From Prunella strophiata (Eukaryota; Chordata; Aves; Passeriformes; Prunellidae), in contig JAZBQD010000030.1 in NCBI GenBank assembly GCA_036583965.1, forward strand, positions 50,593,551 through 50,657,550: a stretch of 64,000 bases of DNA, written 5' to 3'. Position numbers and translations under genes: made by a program. Positions 42,261 through 53,098 of this stretch are shown here, piece by piece. How positions within the stretch are numbered: the stretch's first letter is position 1; each line of letters begins with the position of its first letter. The notes under the pieces were generated by a model. It was not told the DNA's origin, did no database searches, and saw nothing but the letters and a program-made list of their open reading frames with translations.

Positions 42261-45200
42261 TACTCCCAAATATTCAGTCTGGATTTCAGCTGAGCTGCAT
42301 GAGGCGTGTTTACCAGCGTCTAACCCTGAGACAGCCATCACGTGGATCACATTGTCAGTGTTTGTGCCCAAGAGGGAAGGCTGTGTGTTTCTCATGAGAC
42401 ACATATTATGAAAACTGGCTAAGAGGAATGCTAGCAAAGGAAGAAGAAAATGATAAATAAAGTAGGCTTAAAATAGTGAAAATATTTAAACTATTATTTT
42501 TACTGTAGAAGCTCTAAACTCTCACTTTTTTTCCCTAAAGCCTATGTCCCTGGTATCTCCTGAATAACTTCCCAGTATATCCTATTTCTTCCTACTCTTG
42601 TCACTACTGTGGCAAAAAGGTCAAATGTCACAAAATACTATTAAATTCCTTTAGCCTCCAAAATGCTTGGCTGCATCTAGTCTGCCTGTTGGCACTGCTC
42701 TTTGCTATGTAGTAACTCCTGTGCTCACGAATTGTCTGGAAAAATGCTTGTGAGCCCATTTCAAAATAAAACCAAGCACTTTCTGCAAAAATGCAACAGA
42801 ATTTTGGCAATTTCAGTTGCAAGAAACACCTTCTGCAATCAACAGAGATCAACAGACCATGTCCAGCCAAGGATGCTGCCCATCCAAAAAAGCTCTTGGC
42901 TCAGGGAACTCAAGATATACAGCTGCATCTCAGCCTGTTGTCCATGTGCATCTTTGGTCTCCACAATGTCTGTGCCTTGAGATGGATTCTATGAAAAGTC
43001 CAGGTTGACTATGGGCCCACTACTAAGTGGAAATAAAGCACCTTTCTGAGATCTGGTTCCTAAACACAAACAAGGGAAGTGTAATGGAAACTTGAGTGAA
43101 TTGGAGGCTAGACTTTAGCTAGATCACTAAGTCCCCATTTTTGCAGATCTCATCTCTTAGACCTTACAATACCAAATAGAGCCAAGTACAAACACTTTCA
43201 ATTATAAAGGAGTTACACTCTCTTTGAAAATCATCCTTAGGCCAAGGTCACATCCCACATGGGTTCTGTTTTCCAGTGTTTCAGTAAAGAAGCAGCCTCA
43301 TGGGAATGCTAAACACCCTTGGGACCTATATTAAATATTGTGTGATATTGGAAGGTCACTTACCCTCCTCAGTGTTTTCTGAATGAAAGATTCCTTAGAA
43401 TGGGGAAAAGTAAAAGGCTGTAGGATCCCTTGTAGACATCCTATTAACTGAGGCTGTATCTTGTGTTTTCTAACATGGCATTGCTGAAGTCTCTAAAACA
43501 ACTCAGCTTTCAAAACTTGCAAGGCCATTAAAAGATCAGGCAGCACAATCCAGGAACTGAAGTGGAAGAGTCTGTAATTAGTTTTGATGCAATTACCAGC
43601 ATGCACTATTTAAATCATACATGTTCCTTCTGTATGCTGCACCCAAGTTGTGTTTAAGCTTCTTTTCTTATTGAAAGGCAATGAATGGCCTACCTTTTGC
43701 ACAGGTGAATGCAATTCAGATATGTTCATAGGTAAAGCAGACACAGCAGCTGGAGGATTAATTAAACGTTTGCCTAACTACGTAAACAGACAGTGATATA
43801 TCTTCATAGCATCTGGCAGTTTAACCATTCACTAGTCATCCTATAATTAGCATGCTGATGAATTTAATAGAATACTGTTCTAATGTAGTGCCAGATGGTC
43901 CTTCTGACTTACAAGGGGAATGACAATCTCTGTCATGTTTACTTCAAGGGTAGCAGAACAGCCAAAAAGATCCTTCTTAGACTAAACACCTGTGGTGATA
44001 TAAGAGGTTATATTTGCTGCCCTCAGAAAGATTTAAGTGTTGCTATATGAAGTAAGCATGGTTCAGGAACTTCACATGAAAAGCTATGCTTGACTTCCCT
44101 TGTTTATTTCTGCTACTTTGGTAAAGACATTAGCTTGCTTGCTGTGTTTGCAGACAAACTTTGTGTAAGACAAATAAGCACCAAATCCCAAGGTGCTGTG
44201 GAACAGCAGGAGGTGGAGGATATTGAGTAGTGCTTGGAGAGGTCTGCTCTGCAGCAAGGCCTGTGAGATGACCCCTGGCCACCTCAGTGGAGCTTTAAGT
44301 TAGTCCAAACATTACACAAGTGAGTCTTCACTGTAGCTCCATTCATTAGAGAAATTATATTTACAAAGCAACTAGTGAAATGGCAAGGACAATAAAATGA
44401 GGAATATCCATATAAGAAAAACTAAAAAGACAGAGATGGTGATATACTTCTGTCAATAAGTAAAGACAATTATTAGGTAGCCAGCAGAGCATTTCAATAA
44501 ACTTCAGTATCATTCTGGAGTTTAGAACAGACTACAGTGGAATTAGTAGTCAGACTATGGCAATCTTATTATCAAAGAATGTCTTGTAACTAAGAACCTC
44601 TGGGAGAAGATACTGTATGAGAGAGATAAATCTCAGTGGTTCTTTCATTCTGAAGCTGGATGCAGCCTGCTAAGCCAAAATCTCCTTCATGACAACTATT
44701 GGTCATGTTCCAGCTGAGCTCCAGCTCATTCTGAACATTAAAATTTGCTGACAGGTTTTTACTCAGCCTATCTGTAGAAATTATACTGTCAAAATGTCTT
44801 TGTATAGACTGCTACCTCATTAGCACAAGCAACATGCTCCATGGTAATATCCTAAATTCCTGCTACAGAGAACAATTGCTTTTAACTTCAAGATCTTCCA
44901 AACTGTTTCCAGACTGATGGAGATCTCAAACTACTTTTATGGGCTCCTGCAGTGATTCTGACCTAAAGACCATTGCACAGTGAGGATTAGTGATCCATGT
45001 AACAGTGAATCTGTGAAGGCACAAGGCCATGCTGTGCTGTGCACCAACAGCATCACCTTCAGGCCTGTGCCATGCTGCACTTCTGCCTGGGAGCAGGGCA
45101 GATTCGGTCGGGTGACGATAACAGTGGAGCTAGCTCCCACTCCATACCAGTGATTACACACCTGCACGGCCTTGCCTTTATCTCACAGCGTACCACAAAG

Positions 45201-45460
45201 TTCTCATGTGAACATCCTCTCTGTTTGACAGTAGAAATGATGAATGGAGTTGTTTTCTCATAAGAAAATCCTATAAAAGCTTGAGCTGACCAGGAATCCT
45301 TCCATCGGATGGGATCTGTAGGGCATGCTGCTACTCTCCAGTGCCGCTCAACATGGAGTTCCCAGCATCTAAAGGGAGATGTAAGTTAAACTCAACAGTT
45401 TCCCTTCTTTATTCTGTCAGCTTCTCTAAGTCTTATTTTAAATGATGCTTTACAGAATCC
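42261..45460. other. Intergenic DNA without recognised features
   Basis: AT-rich sequence with short ORFs lacking any family resemblance. The stretch around 43,560-43,900 (attagcatgctgatgaattt) has the look of conserved noncoding DNA, an impression only. Confidence 0.4.
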
Positions 45461-45469
45461 AGGTGCCTT

Positions 45470-46110
45470 TCTTACTGGGACCGAAACCCCGGTGTGCAAA
45501 CCCCTTGTTGCAGCCGGCAGGTTCCAGTCAGAAACACCTCTCTGGAGAAAGGATCCTGAGGGAAGGGGAGCCCGGGAGGATGCGTGGGTGACTGCCCAGG
45601 TTGCAGCAGCAAGGGGAGTCGCCCCGGTGGCTCCCGCGGCGGCCAGAGAGAGCAAGAAGGGGCTCTCTGGACGCCTGCCCCGGCCGATGTACCGGGGTGT
45701 TCCAGCAGGGATGGGGCAGGAGAAGGGAAAGCCGGGGGACGCTGTGTGTGTGAAGCGGGGCCGTCCCGCGCAGCCGGCGGGCAGCAAGCGGAGCAGCCCG
45801 GGCACAGCAGCGGCTCCGGGGGCGAAGAGGCGGCGGAGGGGTCCGGCCGCTGGTGGCAGCGGGGGCGGGCGAGGGCTGCCCGCACCCTCTGCTCCCGGAG
45901 GATGCTCCGCGCCCGCCGCCGCCTCTGCCCCAGCCGGGTCGGGCCGGAGCGACCCCCGCCCGCTCGGGGCGCAGCGGAGGGACCGGCGCTCCCAGGCTCC
46001 GCTCCTGATAGCCTGGGATGGGGCAGGATATGCCACGGGTTACTGCTGTTCCAGGCGGGGTGCAGGGGGAACCCCAGTGCATGGAGCCCCACCCCGCTAC
46101 CCCAAGAATG
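45470..46110. promoter_or_regulatory. Isolated CpG-rich island
   Basis: An abrupt GC- and CpG-rich block between AT-rich intergenic sequence and the ERV cluster. It yields long overlapping ORFs on both strands (for example 45492-46241 plus, 45392-46036 minus), all Ala/Gly/Pro/Arg-rich, as expected of GC-rich DNA, with no recognisable protein. It could be the promoter of an unannotated transcript or an alternative promoter. No splice-supported exon is identified. Confidence 0.55.
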
Positions 46111-46286
46111 AGCCGACAAATACGAACGTGTTGGGTGGGGCTGGCACGGCCGCAGGCAAGGATGTCATGCTTTGCATAAATCAAGGACGGCGATGCCTGT
46201 TGCTCTGCCCCACTCACCAACGCTGTAGCCCCGGCACATAAGGTCACCAAATCAGGGCATGATTTGCCCCTAGTAAAGCCATGGCA

Positions 46287-46344
46287 CCTCTTTGTTTTCT
46301 ATATTCCTTAGGATCTCCTCTTTGTTTTCTATATGCCTTAGGAT
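46287..46344. repeat. 28-bp direct repeat, two copies
   Basis: Copies at 46287-46314 and 46317-46344 (cctctttgttttctatat followed by ccttaggat), one mismatch, two-base spacer. The second copy runs straight into CR1-like sequence, so it may be a local duplication at a CR1 edge. Confidence 0.9.
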
Positions 46345-46480
46345 AATTTCGAGGAGAATCTGCTCTATGATCTTGCCTGGCGCAAAGGTGAGACTGACTG
46401 GTCTGTAGTTCCCTGGGTTTTTGGCTTTCCCATTTTTAAAAATGGGGGTAATATTTCCCTTTTCCCAGTCACTGGTGTCT
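46330..46480 (-). mobile_element. CR1 LINE fragment
   Basis: Minus-strand CR1 coding-region wording: gatcttgcctggcgcaaagg, gactgactggtctgtagttc, tttaaaaatgggggtaatat. About 150 bp, truncated at both ends, next to the 3' end of the antisense ERVL-like element. Confidence 0.8.
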
Positions 46481-46599
46481 TGGTTTCAGACAATTTAAAG
46501 GAGAACACTCTGGAATGAGCTTGTCTTCCTTTATAGGAGAATATATATGACCATATCTGAATTGCATTCACCTTTGGCAAAGGTGGGCCAGCTGTCACC

Positions 46600-47465
46600 T
46601 TCAGGCTAGTTTGTGATAACTTCCAAGATCCCAGGGCACTTTGCATTTCCTATTTGTGTTTGTTGTGTAATGAGGGCAATCCACATACTCCAGGTAGCAT
46701 TGGTGGTGTGACACATTGCAGGGACCTTTCCTTTAAACATCCAGCCCAGCACTGGTAGGCAGGATGCCAGAAGATGCTGTGCTTCAGCTGCCAATCACTT
46801 CTGAGGCAGCTCGAACCCCTTCATAGACTGCAAGAATCTTTTCTGCAGCTGGGGTACAGCTGGCACAGGTCCTCTGTATACCTGACTCTGTAACCCAAGA
46901 GGTCATCCTCGAGTCTCTCCAGGTACCTTCTGCCAGAGGCTCCAGGCTGTGGTGTATAGCATGTAATTCACATTCTGTCCTGCCTGGCCCAAGGGCTGTG
47001 TGAGTAATTTCTTTTTTGATCTGTTCAAAGGCTTGCTGTTGTTCAGGGCCACACTTTAAAACAGTTTTTCCTCTATGGTAAAGGTAGAGAGGGCTTACAA
47101 TCTGGTTGTATTCTGAGATGTGCATCCTCCAAAAACCCACATCACCTAGGAAAGCCTGTAGTTTTTTTCTTTCTGGTCAGTGAGAACATGTTATTAATCA
47201 CCTCTGCTAGAATCTGTTGACAGCCATCTTGCCACTTCACTCCTAGGAACTGAATTTCCTGGGCAGGTCTCTTGACCTCATTTTGTTTAATGACAAAAAC
47301 AGCTTTCAGGAGAATCTGAATTATTTTCTCCCCTTTCTCAAAAACATCTTCTGCTGTGTTGCCCTATACAGTGAGACCATTGACAGTGTTCTGGAACTTC
47401 ACCCTTTTCAGTGCAGTCTGGATCAGTCCATAGAAAATGGTGGTACTGTGCTTCCACCCCTGATG
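46600..47465 (-). pseudogene. ERVL-like pol fragment (reverse transcriptase palm/thumb and connection)
   Basis: Minus-strand reading contains ERVL-type pol stretches: GNTAEDVFEKG, IQFLGVKWQDG, DVGFWRMHISEYNQIVSPLY, GPEQQQAFEQIKKEI, then VLGWMFKGKVPA and CPGILEVITN. The reading jumps frame several times. At the place where the YxDD catalytic motif is expected, just before GNTAEDV, the text reads NGLTV followed by a stop, so the active site is gone. A non-functional relic of a bird endogenous retrovirus. Confidence 0.85.
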
Positions 47466-47489
47466 CAGTCAATTCCAAGTATACTGCAC

Positions 47490-47890
47490 TGTTGTATTGG
47501 ACTAAATAGTTATTTAGTTGATAATTGTTTTTGCACTGGGTGTTTGGATCATTTGCATTGTTATATAATCTGTATCCTGTTGTATCACATGGGTTGTCCC
47601 ATTCCTCCCCTTTCAGCCCCCCAGGCCCTGGTGGGCAGTGGTTGATCCTGGGTTCACCCCTCCCCTCGCCCCTTCCCCCTTGTATCCCACTGGCTGTGGT
47701 CCCCTTCCTCTGCCCCCCTTCCCCTGAGCTTAAAACCCCCTGCACAGGGAAGGTAGGACTCTTTTTCACCTGGGAAACCATGTGGATTGTTTGGTGGCTC
47801 CTACCAAGGAAATAAAGTAGGACTTTGTCCCCAAGAGGAAAAGAGCGCCTTTCGTCTCTTACTTTTGTCTCATGTGAGATTGATCAGGGC
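47490..47890 (+). mobile_element. Solo LTR, plus orientation, inserted in ERVL-like pol
   Basis: Begins about TGTTGTATTGGACTAAATAG, has a C-rich U3, a TATA-like gcttaaaacccc at about 47730, and AATAAA at 47811-47816 in ggaaataaagtagg, followed by a short U5-like tail. It interrupts the antisense pol reading. The end is uncertain by tens of bases. Confidence 0.7.
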
Positions 47891-48084
47891 TAAGGTCCAT
47901 AGCTCGCCAGAATTGGACTGGACCAACCTCCCAGGTCAATCTCACACTGCACGCCCCTCCAGGTGATAGCAAACTGTGGCCTGCACTCTGCTGCTAGAAG
48001 AGTACACAACGCATTTGTACTGTCTAGAGTGGGGTCCCATTTTGCTGTCTTGCACTCTGGTTCATACTGAAGTTCCAGCGTGTC

Positions 48085-48730
48085 TGTCACGGCAGCACCC
48101 AGCCCATTCCCTGCAGCATGGCCAGCCCGAACTGGCCCAGGGGCACAGCCTCGTAGTCCTGGGGGGTTGGCAGCAGCCCTGTGGCAATGTCTTTGTCAGG
48201 CAGCTGGAGGGGGACGGCAAAGGGGGGTCCCAAGCCCCCCTCAGGCTGCTCCTGGCCCTGCCACGCCTCCTGCAGCAGCTCCTGCACCTCCTGAGGCCTG
48301 CACCCCAGGGGGGGTCTGGCAGAGCAGGGTCTGTGCTGGGGGTGTCCCCAGGCAGGCAGGGGCTGGCACCTGTATGGGCACGGGGCGCTCCGGGTTCCTC
48401 AAGCCATGAGGGGGGATCAGGGGGTCACCAGCTCCTTCGGGAGCAGCGGGGCCGGTCGGGTGCTGAGCAGCTCCTGGCCCTCTGCTGCTGTCAAGAAGTC
48501 AGTGTTGGTGTCAGGTGTCAGTGTCGGTGTCGGTATCGGTGTCGCCACCCACACCGGGCACTGTGCAGGGTCCCACGGGCAGCGGCCACCATCGCTCTGC
48601 CCTGCAGCTGAACACAAACGACACCGGCCCCGAGGTTCTGATTTGCGGAAAAGAAAACCTAACTCTACAACCTGAAGAACACGCCAGTCCCCTTGGCTGC
48701 CCCCACACCGCTGCCTGCCATCATCTTCCT
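48085..48730 (-). pseudogene. GPKOW-like host gene fragment, frame-broken
   Basis: GC-rich block whose minus-strand translation resembles the N-terminal half of GPKOW (G-patch and KOW domain protein, a spliceosome-associated factor). The recognisable pieces are FSFPQIRTSG (weak), DFLTAAEGQELLSTRP and KELVTP, EVQELLQEAWQGQEQPEGGL, and the start of the G-patch, DYEAVPLGQFGLAMLQGMGW, then a stop. The pieces lie in different frames; one break is a C run at about 48412. Splice-like sites (ACAG/GTGCCAG near 48372, CCTCAG/GAGG near 48290, TGG/GTGCTG near 48100) leave open a genomic fragment with small introns instead of a processed copy. Matching was from memory, so the identity is likely but not proven. 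Confidence 0.5.
48508..48548. repeat. GTGTCG-type hexanucleotide microsatellite
   Basis: Imperfect tandem units of the form gtgtcg/gtatcg, giving an Asp-Thr or Pro-Thr repeat in translation; inside the GPKOW-like block. Confidence 0.8.
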
Positions 48731-48734
48731 CCAC

Positions 48735-49495
48735 GGGGCCCTATATTGTCAGTGCAATAAATAGACTGACACACAGAAATCTCGGTTTTAACACACAAAG
48801 GCAGTGTATAACCTGGCTGGCCAGACTATAACCAGCTAGGTCAGAGTGATGGTTGCAGTCTTGTTGAAAGCAGTGGTCGCAGTCCCATTGAAGTTCTGGT
48901 CTCACTTTGGATCCTCGAGTAGTACCTCAAGTCCCCAAGCCAAAGATTTATATGTGCTCAGGTTCAGGTGGGAATTCTCAGTACCTCCGCCAGGGCAGGA
49001 AGTTTCACAATGGATGATGTAGCTCTGTGACTCATGGGATATTTTGGGAGTCTTTTATGGTCTTAAGTATTACAGTGGCCTATACTGCTGGAGCCCTTGA
49101 GTCTGTTTAGCCCGTTGGCAGGTTAGCAGGAGATGACCTCTCAGGCTTGGTGTGAACGTGCTGGTGCTCCCCCCAGAGGGGAGTCACCACAGATGAGTCA
49201 TACGTGTGAAAAAAAGAAACACTACTCGCCTCGAGGAGTTTGCCTCTTTTTCCCTATCTTAATTGACACCCAGTTTGTAACCTGAGGTGTCAGGTGTGCA
49301 CTGGGCAGCTACTGCACACGATCCTATCATGAAGCAGTTCAGCAGAAATGACAGAGGAGAGTAAAATACAGTTTGATTACACCCACATAGTGCTAAACTG
49401 GTGTCCTATTCCTGTAACTAGAACAGCTAATAATATATTTATAAAAACACTTTTAACAGTCCTTTATAGAAGGGGCCAGATTACATTCTGTTTGA
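48735..49495. other. Unassigned sequence between GPKOW-like block and CR1
   Basis: Begins with gtgcaataaatagactgaca, which could be the edge of another LTR, and continues as mid-GC sequence that I cannot assign. Probably further ERV material. Confidence 0.35.
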
Positions 49496-49499
49496 GCTT

Positions 49500-50040
49500 T
49501 CATCTCTCTAGTTTTCTTTGTGCATGACCTAATGACATCCCTAAACACTTCCTGAGTTGCCTGCCCCTTTTTACAGCCCTCTGTTTTCCCCTGAGTTCCT
49601 TCAAAAGCTCCCTGCCAATCATGCTGCTTGTTTTCCCCATCAGCTCATCTGTTGGTACATGGGGACAGTCTGCTCTTGCACCTTCAAGATTTCTTTCTTG
49701 AAGTATGTCCATCCTTCCTGGACCCCTTTGTTTTTAAGGGTTGTTTCTCAAGGCAGTCTCCAAATAAGCATCCAGAATAGGCCAGTCTGCCCTCCATAAG
49801 TCCAATTTTCTGGATGACCCTCCTTGTTCCACTGAATATTGCGAACTCTATTATTTCATGGTCACTGTACCCCAGATGGCCTCAGAATCCCCATCTTCCC
49901 CTAGCCCTTCTCTGTAAACAGCAGGTCTAGAAGTCCCACCCCTGGTAGGCTTGCTCACCAGCTGGGAGAAGCAGCTCTACTCCATACACCCCAAGAACCT
50001 CCTGGACTGCCTCTTCTCTGCTGTGTTGAATTCCCAGCAT
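49500..50040 (-). mobile_element. CR1 LINE coding-region fragment
   Basis: Minus-strand CR1 ORF2 wording: ccttcctggacccctttgtt, gcagtctccaaataagcatc, cactgtaccccagatggcct, aagaacctcctggactgcct. Roughly 540 bp, 5'- and 3'-truncated, with no open frame. Confidence 0.85.
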
Positions 50041-50059
50041 ATATCTGGCAGGTTAGTCT

Positions 50060-50340
50060 AATGCCTTTATCAGCCCTGAAATCACAAGCCAAAATAATTG
50101 AAGGATAAAAAGCGGTTACCATTTATTGAAGGTCTTTCAGGTGCACTTATGGTGAAACGCACAGCAGAATGCACACCGATGATGCACTTGATATAGGGCT
50201 CCGACACTTTTATAAGTTTAGCAAATTAGCATCATTGACAAGAATCCCCAATTAGACAACCAGTTAATGATGCCATTTTCCCCTTGGTTTGGCCCCCTGC
50301 TAAAGCTTCCCCCCTTTATTCCAGCCCCACATTGTCTAGG
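50060..50340 (-). mobile_element. Antisense LTR
   Basis: Read on the minus strand it has a TATA-like ACTTTTATAAG (plus 50208-50218) followed by polyadenylation signal AATAAA (plus 50134-50139), the order expected of a U3-R-U5 LTR. It lies between CR1 sequence and the ERVL-like protease region. Confidence 0.6.
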
Positions 50341-50389
50341 TCTTCATAACTGGAAAAGGAACATAGCCTTGTTCAATGAAGAAGTAAGA

Positions 50390-51190
50390 TTAGAATAGGA
50401 TTTCAGAAATGTGTTTGTCTAGAATGTGTTTATTCCTCCACTTCTTCCTGGTCAAGCTCACCTCAGCTTCCAACAGAGTAAAGTGCTGTGATCCCCCTGT
50501 CACCCCAGCAATGGAAACAGGTTCTGTCCCTACGTGTCCCAATGGCATCAGGGTACAGTGCACATCAGTATCGACCAACACGTCATATTTGTGTGGCTCT
50601 GATGTGCCAGGCCATTGGATCCACTCTGTCCAAAAGACCCAATTCCCCCATGCATCTTCCTGGCTAGAGGCAGGGCCCCTCTAGCTCTGGCTATCATTCC
50701 TTCTCTGGGCATACATTCTGGAGGTCCCTTCCAGGGAATCAGACATATCATCCTCCCTTCTGTTATACCTAGCAGCTTGACCATGGGAAACGAGCTACGT
50801 TCATTCTGGTGGAACTCCCTCTGTTAGTGGTTTCCTCTTCTAGCTCATGTACCCATGCCAGGACAGAAGTGGGTTTTCCATCTCCTCGTGTCTTGCCTAT
50901 GCTCACACAGGAAAAACCACAGGTCAGCTTGTGGGGTGAACCCCCTCTCCCTATATGGGCAACACCTGCTGCTGCTAAACAGGGGCTTTGGTCTATACTG
51001 ATGAAATTTGGAGAAGGCCCTCCTTAAGCTCCTTGCTAAGTTTCTGAAGGGTCTCTTCAATCTTGTCTTCCAATCTCTGCATTTGCTAGTTCAAGTCCAT
51101 TTCCACAGCTGAGATTTGGGCTTATGTTGGGGCATGGACAGTGTCTTCATATGCCTGGAGTCTCCTTGTCATAGCACCTACTTGTCATCC
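50390..51190 (-). pseudogene. ERVL-like gag-protease fragment
   Basis: Minus-strand readings include a retroviral-protease-like LVDTDVHCTLMPLGH (the aspartyl protease motif Leu-Val-Asp-Thr-Gly-Ala with Gly and Ala replaced), and gag-like CPYRERGFTPQADLWFFLCE further upstream in the element. Several stops and frame changes. The protease active-site Asp is present but the following Gly is Asp, so it is unlikely to be functional. Confidence 0.7.
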
Positions 51191-51194
51191 AAAT

Positions 51195-51645
51195 CTCTGA
51201 AAACTGGAATAAGACTCCTAAACACCAATTCTTTCATGTGTTCAAGAGGGCACCATTTATTCAGGCCCCTGGAAGGGCATGAGAAATAACTCCTCCTAAC
51301 ATGCCTCCCAATTTCTACAAGCTTATTGCTAATATACAGTCACAACATGCATATCATAATTTTGCCATTACCATAAAACCTTCGTCATGTTCCCCAGGTT
51401 CTAAAAAACTCAGTCGCTGTTTTGGCTGTAGCTGTGTTCCTGAGCCAGATGTCTCCTCTTTATTGTCTAAGTGCTTGTTTGGTTAGCAATTTCTGCATGC
51501 CTTACTTTTCTGCTAAAGGTGTGCGGACACAGAGTTTTCTCTGTTAAAATTTCGGTCACAGTGTCTTTCTACTAGAAGCTCACAGATACAGTAGAAACTA
51601 AATTAACCCTTTGAGTATTATAGTGCCCTCCTCAATCCACCGATA
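51195..51645 (-). mobile_element. Antisense LTR inserted in ERVL-like gag
   Basis: Contains a minus-strand polyadenylation signal (AATAAA as plus ccatttattcag at about 51257) and an AT-rich U3-like part, and it splits gag-like sequence. Both ends are approximate. Confidence 0.55.
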
Positions 51646-52725
51646 GTGTTGCTAGGGCATGGCCTGTATGCTTGTGTCCTGAGTCATGCAAGTTTGAGCC
51701 ACATCAGTGTCATACATGTTACCAGTGTCTAGACTCTTAGTAGTTTGGTAATTTGAAAAAAGGAGCTCTATCACAGCCAGTTCTCTCAAGCATGGGATTC
51801 CTTGCTCCATGGTCTTCCAAGAGCCTTCCTGTCGCTGTAGATCTTCTGGTCAGAGGTATCCCTCCTTCACACTTGTTAGGAGCCTGAGTCCAGAGGCTGA
51901 GAGGTTCGAACCTCCTTGCGAATCATGTGACAGGGACCTCAAGTGCCTTGTTTCAGTACCATCCAAAATTGCACCATCACTTGCAGCGTCAGAGACTGGG
52001 ATCAACAGTATAGACTCGCTGGGCTGTTGGATGAGGTCTTTGCTCAGGCTGTGCAGATTTCTAAGGACGGTGGTTATTTCTGATTCCCATTCCTATGCTG
52101 GCTGTGAGGGTCCTGAGGTCCTGACTTCCCATCATCGTCCACTGGACAAAAGGATTTGATCTTGTATTTCCTCCTCTGGACACAGGTGACCACTATGAGC
52201 TTAGGCTGTCCTTCTGGTTTTACTACAGCCTGAGTGACTGGGGTGTCTGCTGATTTTTTTCTCCTTTCCCTCTGGCTATACCTACTGCTCTATGGTATGG
52301 AGCAGTGTGCAATAAGCATTAGCCAGGGCCCAGTGCAATGAGCTGCCTCTCTTTGCAGCTGTCATTGCAACTTGCTTTCAGGTATTTCTCTTTCTCAGCT
52401 AGGTTCTAAATTTATTTAAGGGGAAAATTCCAAACTATTGGGGCAGAGTATTTCTTCAGGGTGTGGACTATATCCTTTCACATGCCACACCACTCAGGAT
52501 TTTCTACCACTGGGGCAGGTCTCCCCTGGAAATCCCAGCCCTGATTCTAAACATGCTGTAGGCCATATAGAGGAGAAGTAACAGAGTTAACAACAAAAAT
52601 ATGGCATCTTTAACATCCAGAAGGAAGTGAACATTCTCTAAAGGTGACTGTCGGACCTGAAGGGCAAGAGAGAGGTAAAAGGCTGGGAAAAAATAATTTC
52701 CTACTGGTTTCCCAACAGGCCAGGT
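51646..52725 (-). pseudogene. ERVL-like gag remnant
   Basis: Lies between the LTR insertion and the hydrophobic ORF and shows no intact frame; assignment rests mostly on position within the element. Confidence 0.45.
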
Positions 52726-52729
52726 GTGA

Positions 52730-53024
52730 TTAATAATAAACCCTCAAAAGTAGCAGCTGAGACCCGGACAGGCAAACAACAATAATACACAGCAAACAGC
52801 AATAATCCCAAATAATTCTAATTACCTCTGATATTATCTTAATGTAAGCTGTTATCGTAGAGTATATCAACACAGCAATCCTGGTTGCTGTTGATATCCC
52901 TGATCCAAAAAAGATCCACATCTTGGGCAAAATGACCCATGTCTATGGAGAAGTATACATGCCTAGGTACCACAGCCCCATGATTAAACCAGGCAGCATG
53001 GTGACCACTGAGTTCTGAACCCAA
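52730..53024 (-). pseudogene. Hydrophobic ORF at 5' end of ERVL-like element
   Basis: Two overlapping minus-strand frames. One (52930-52730) reads MPKMWIFFGSGIST and then a long Ile/Leu/Val/Cys-rich stretch with one or two potential membrane segments. It precedes the gag-like part in element order. The function is unknown to me; it may simply be the 5' part of gag in this family. Confidence 0.4.
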
Positions 53025-53098
53025 TACAAAATGTTCAGGACAAAATTGTTATTTTTTCAATTTGTCTCTCATGTCCCTGAAGTGGGGAGGAAAATTGT

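Larger units (their letters stand above)
46480..53098 (-). mobile_element. Decayed ERVL-like endogenous retrovirus, antisense and fragmented
   Basis: Overall span of an old ERVL-like provirus on the minus strand. In element order it has a hydrophobic ORF (about 53024-52730), gag-like sequence (52.7-50.7 kb), a protease-like segment (about 50.6 kb) and reverse transcriptase plus connection sequence (47.46-46.6 kb). It is interrupted by two antisense LTRs (50.06-50.34 and 51.2-51.64 kb), CR1 sequence (49.5-50.04 kb), a plus-strand LTR (47.49-47.89 kb) and a GC-rich GPKOW-like block (48.1-48.7 kb). A related motif, gtcttggttt then agacaatttaa, occurs at both outer edges (46481 and 53099). All reading frames are broken. 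Fragments are recognised from translated text, so exact limits are approximate. Confidence 0.75.

Noticed and set aside
45392..46250. Six overlapping ORFs of 175-249 codons
   Set aside because: Present in several frames on both strands of a CpG-rich block, with composition typical of GC-rich noncoding DNA; no splice or homology support. Kept only as a CpG island.
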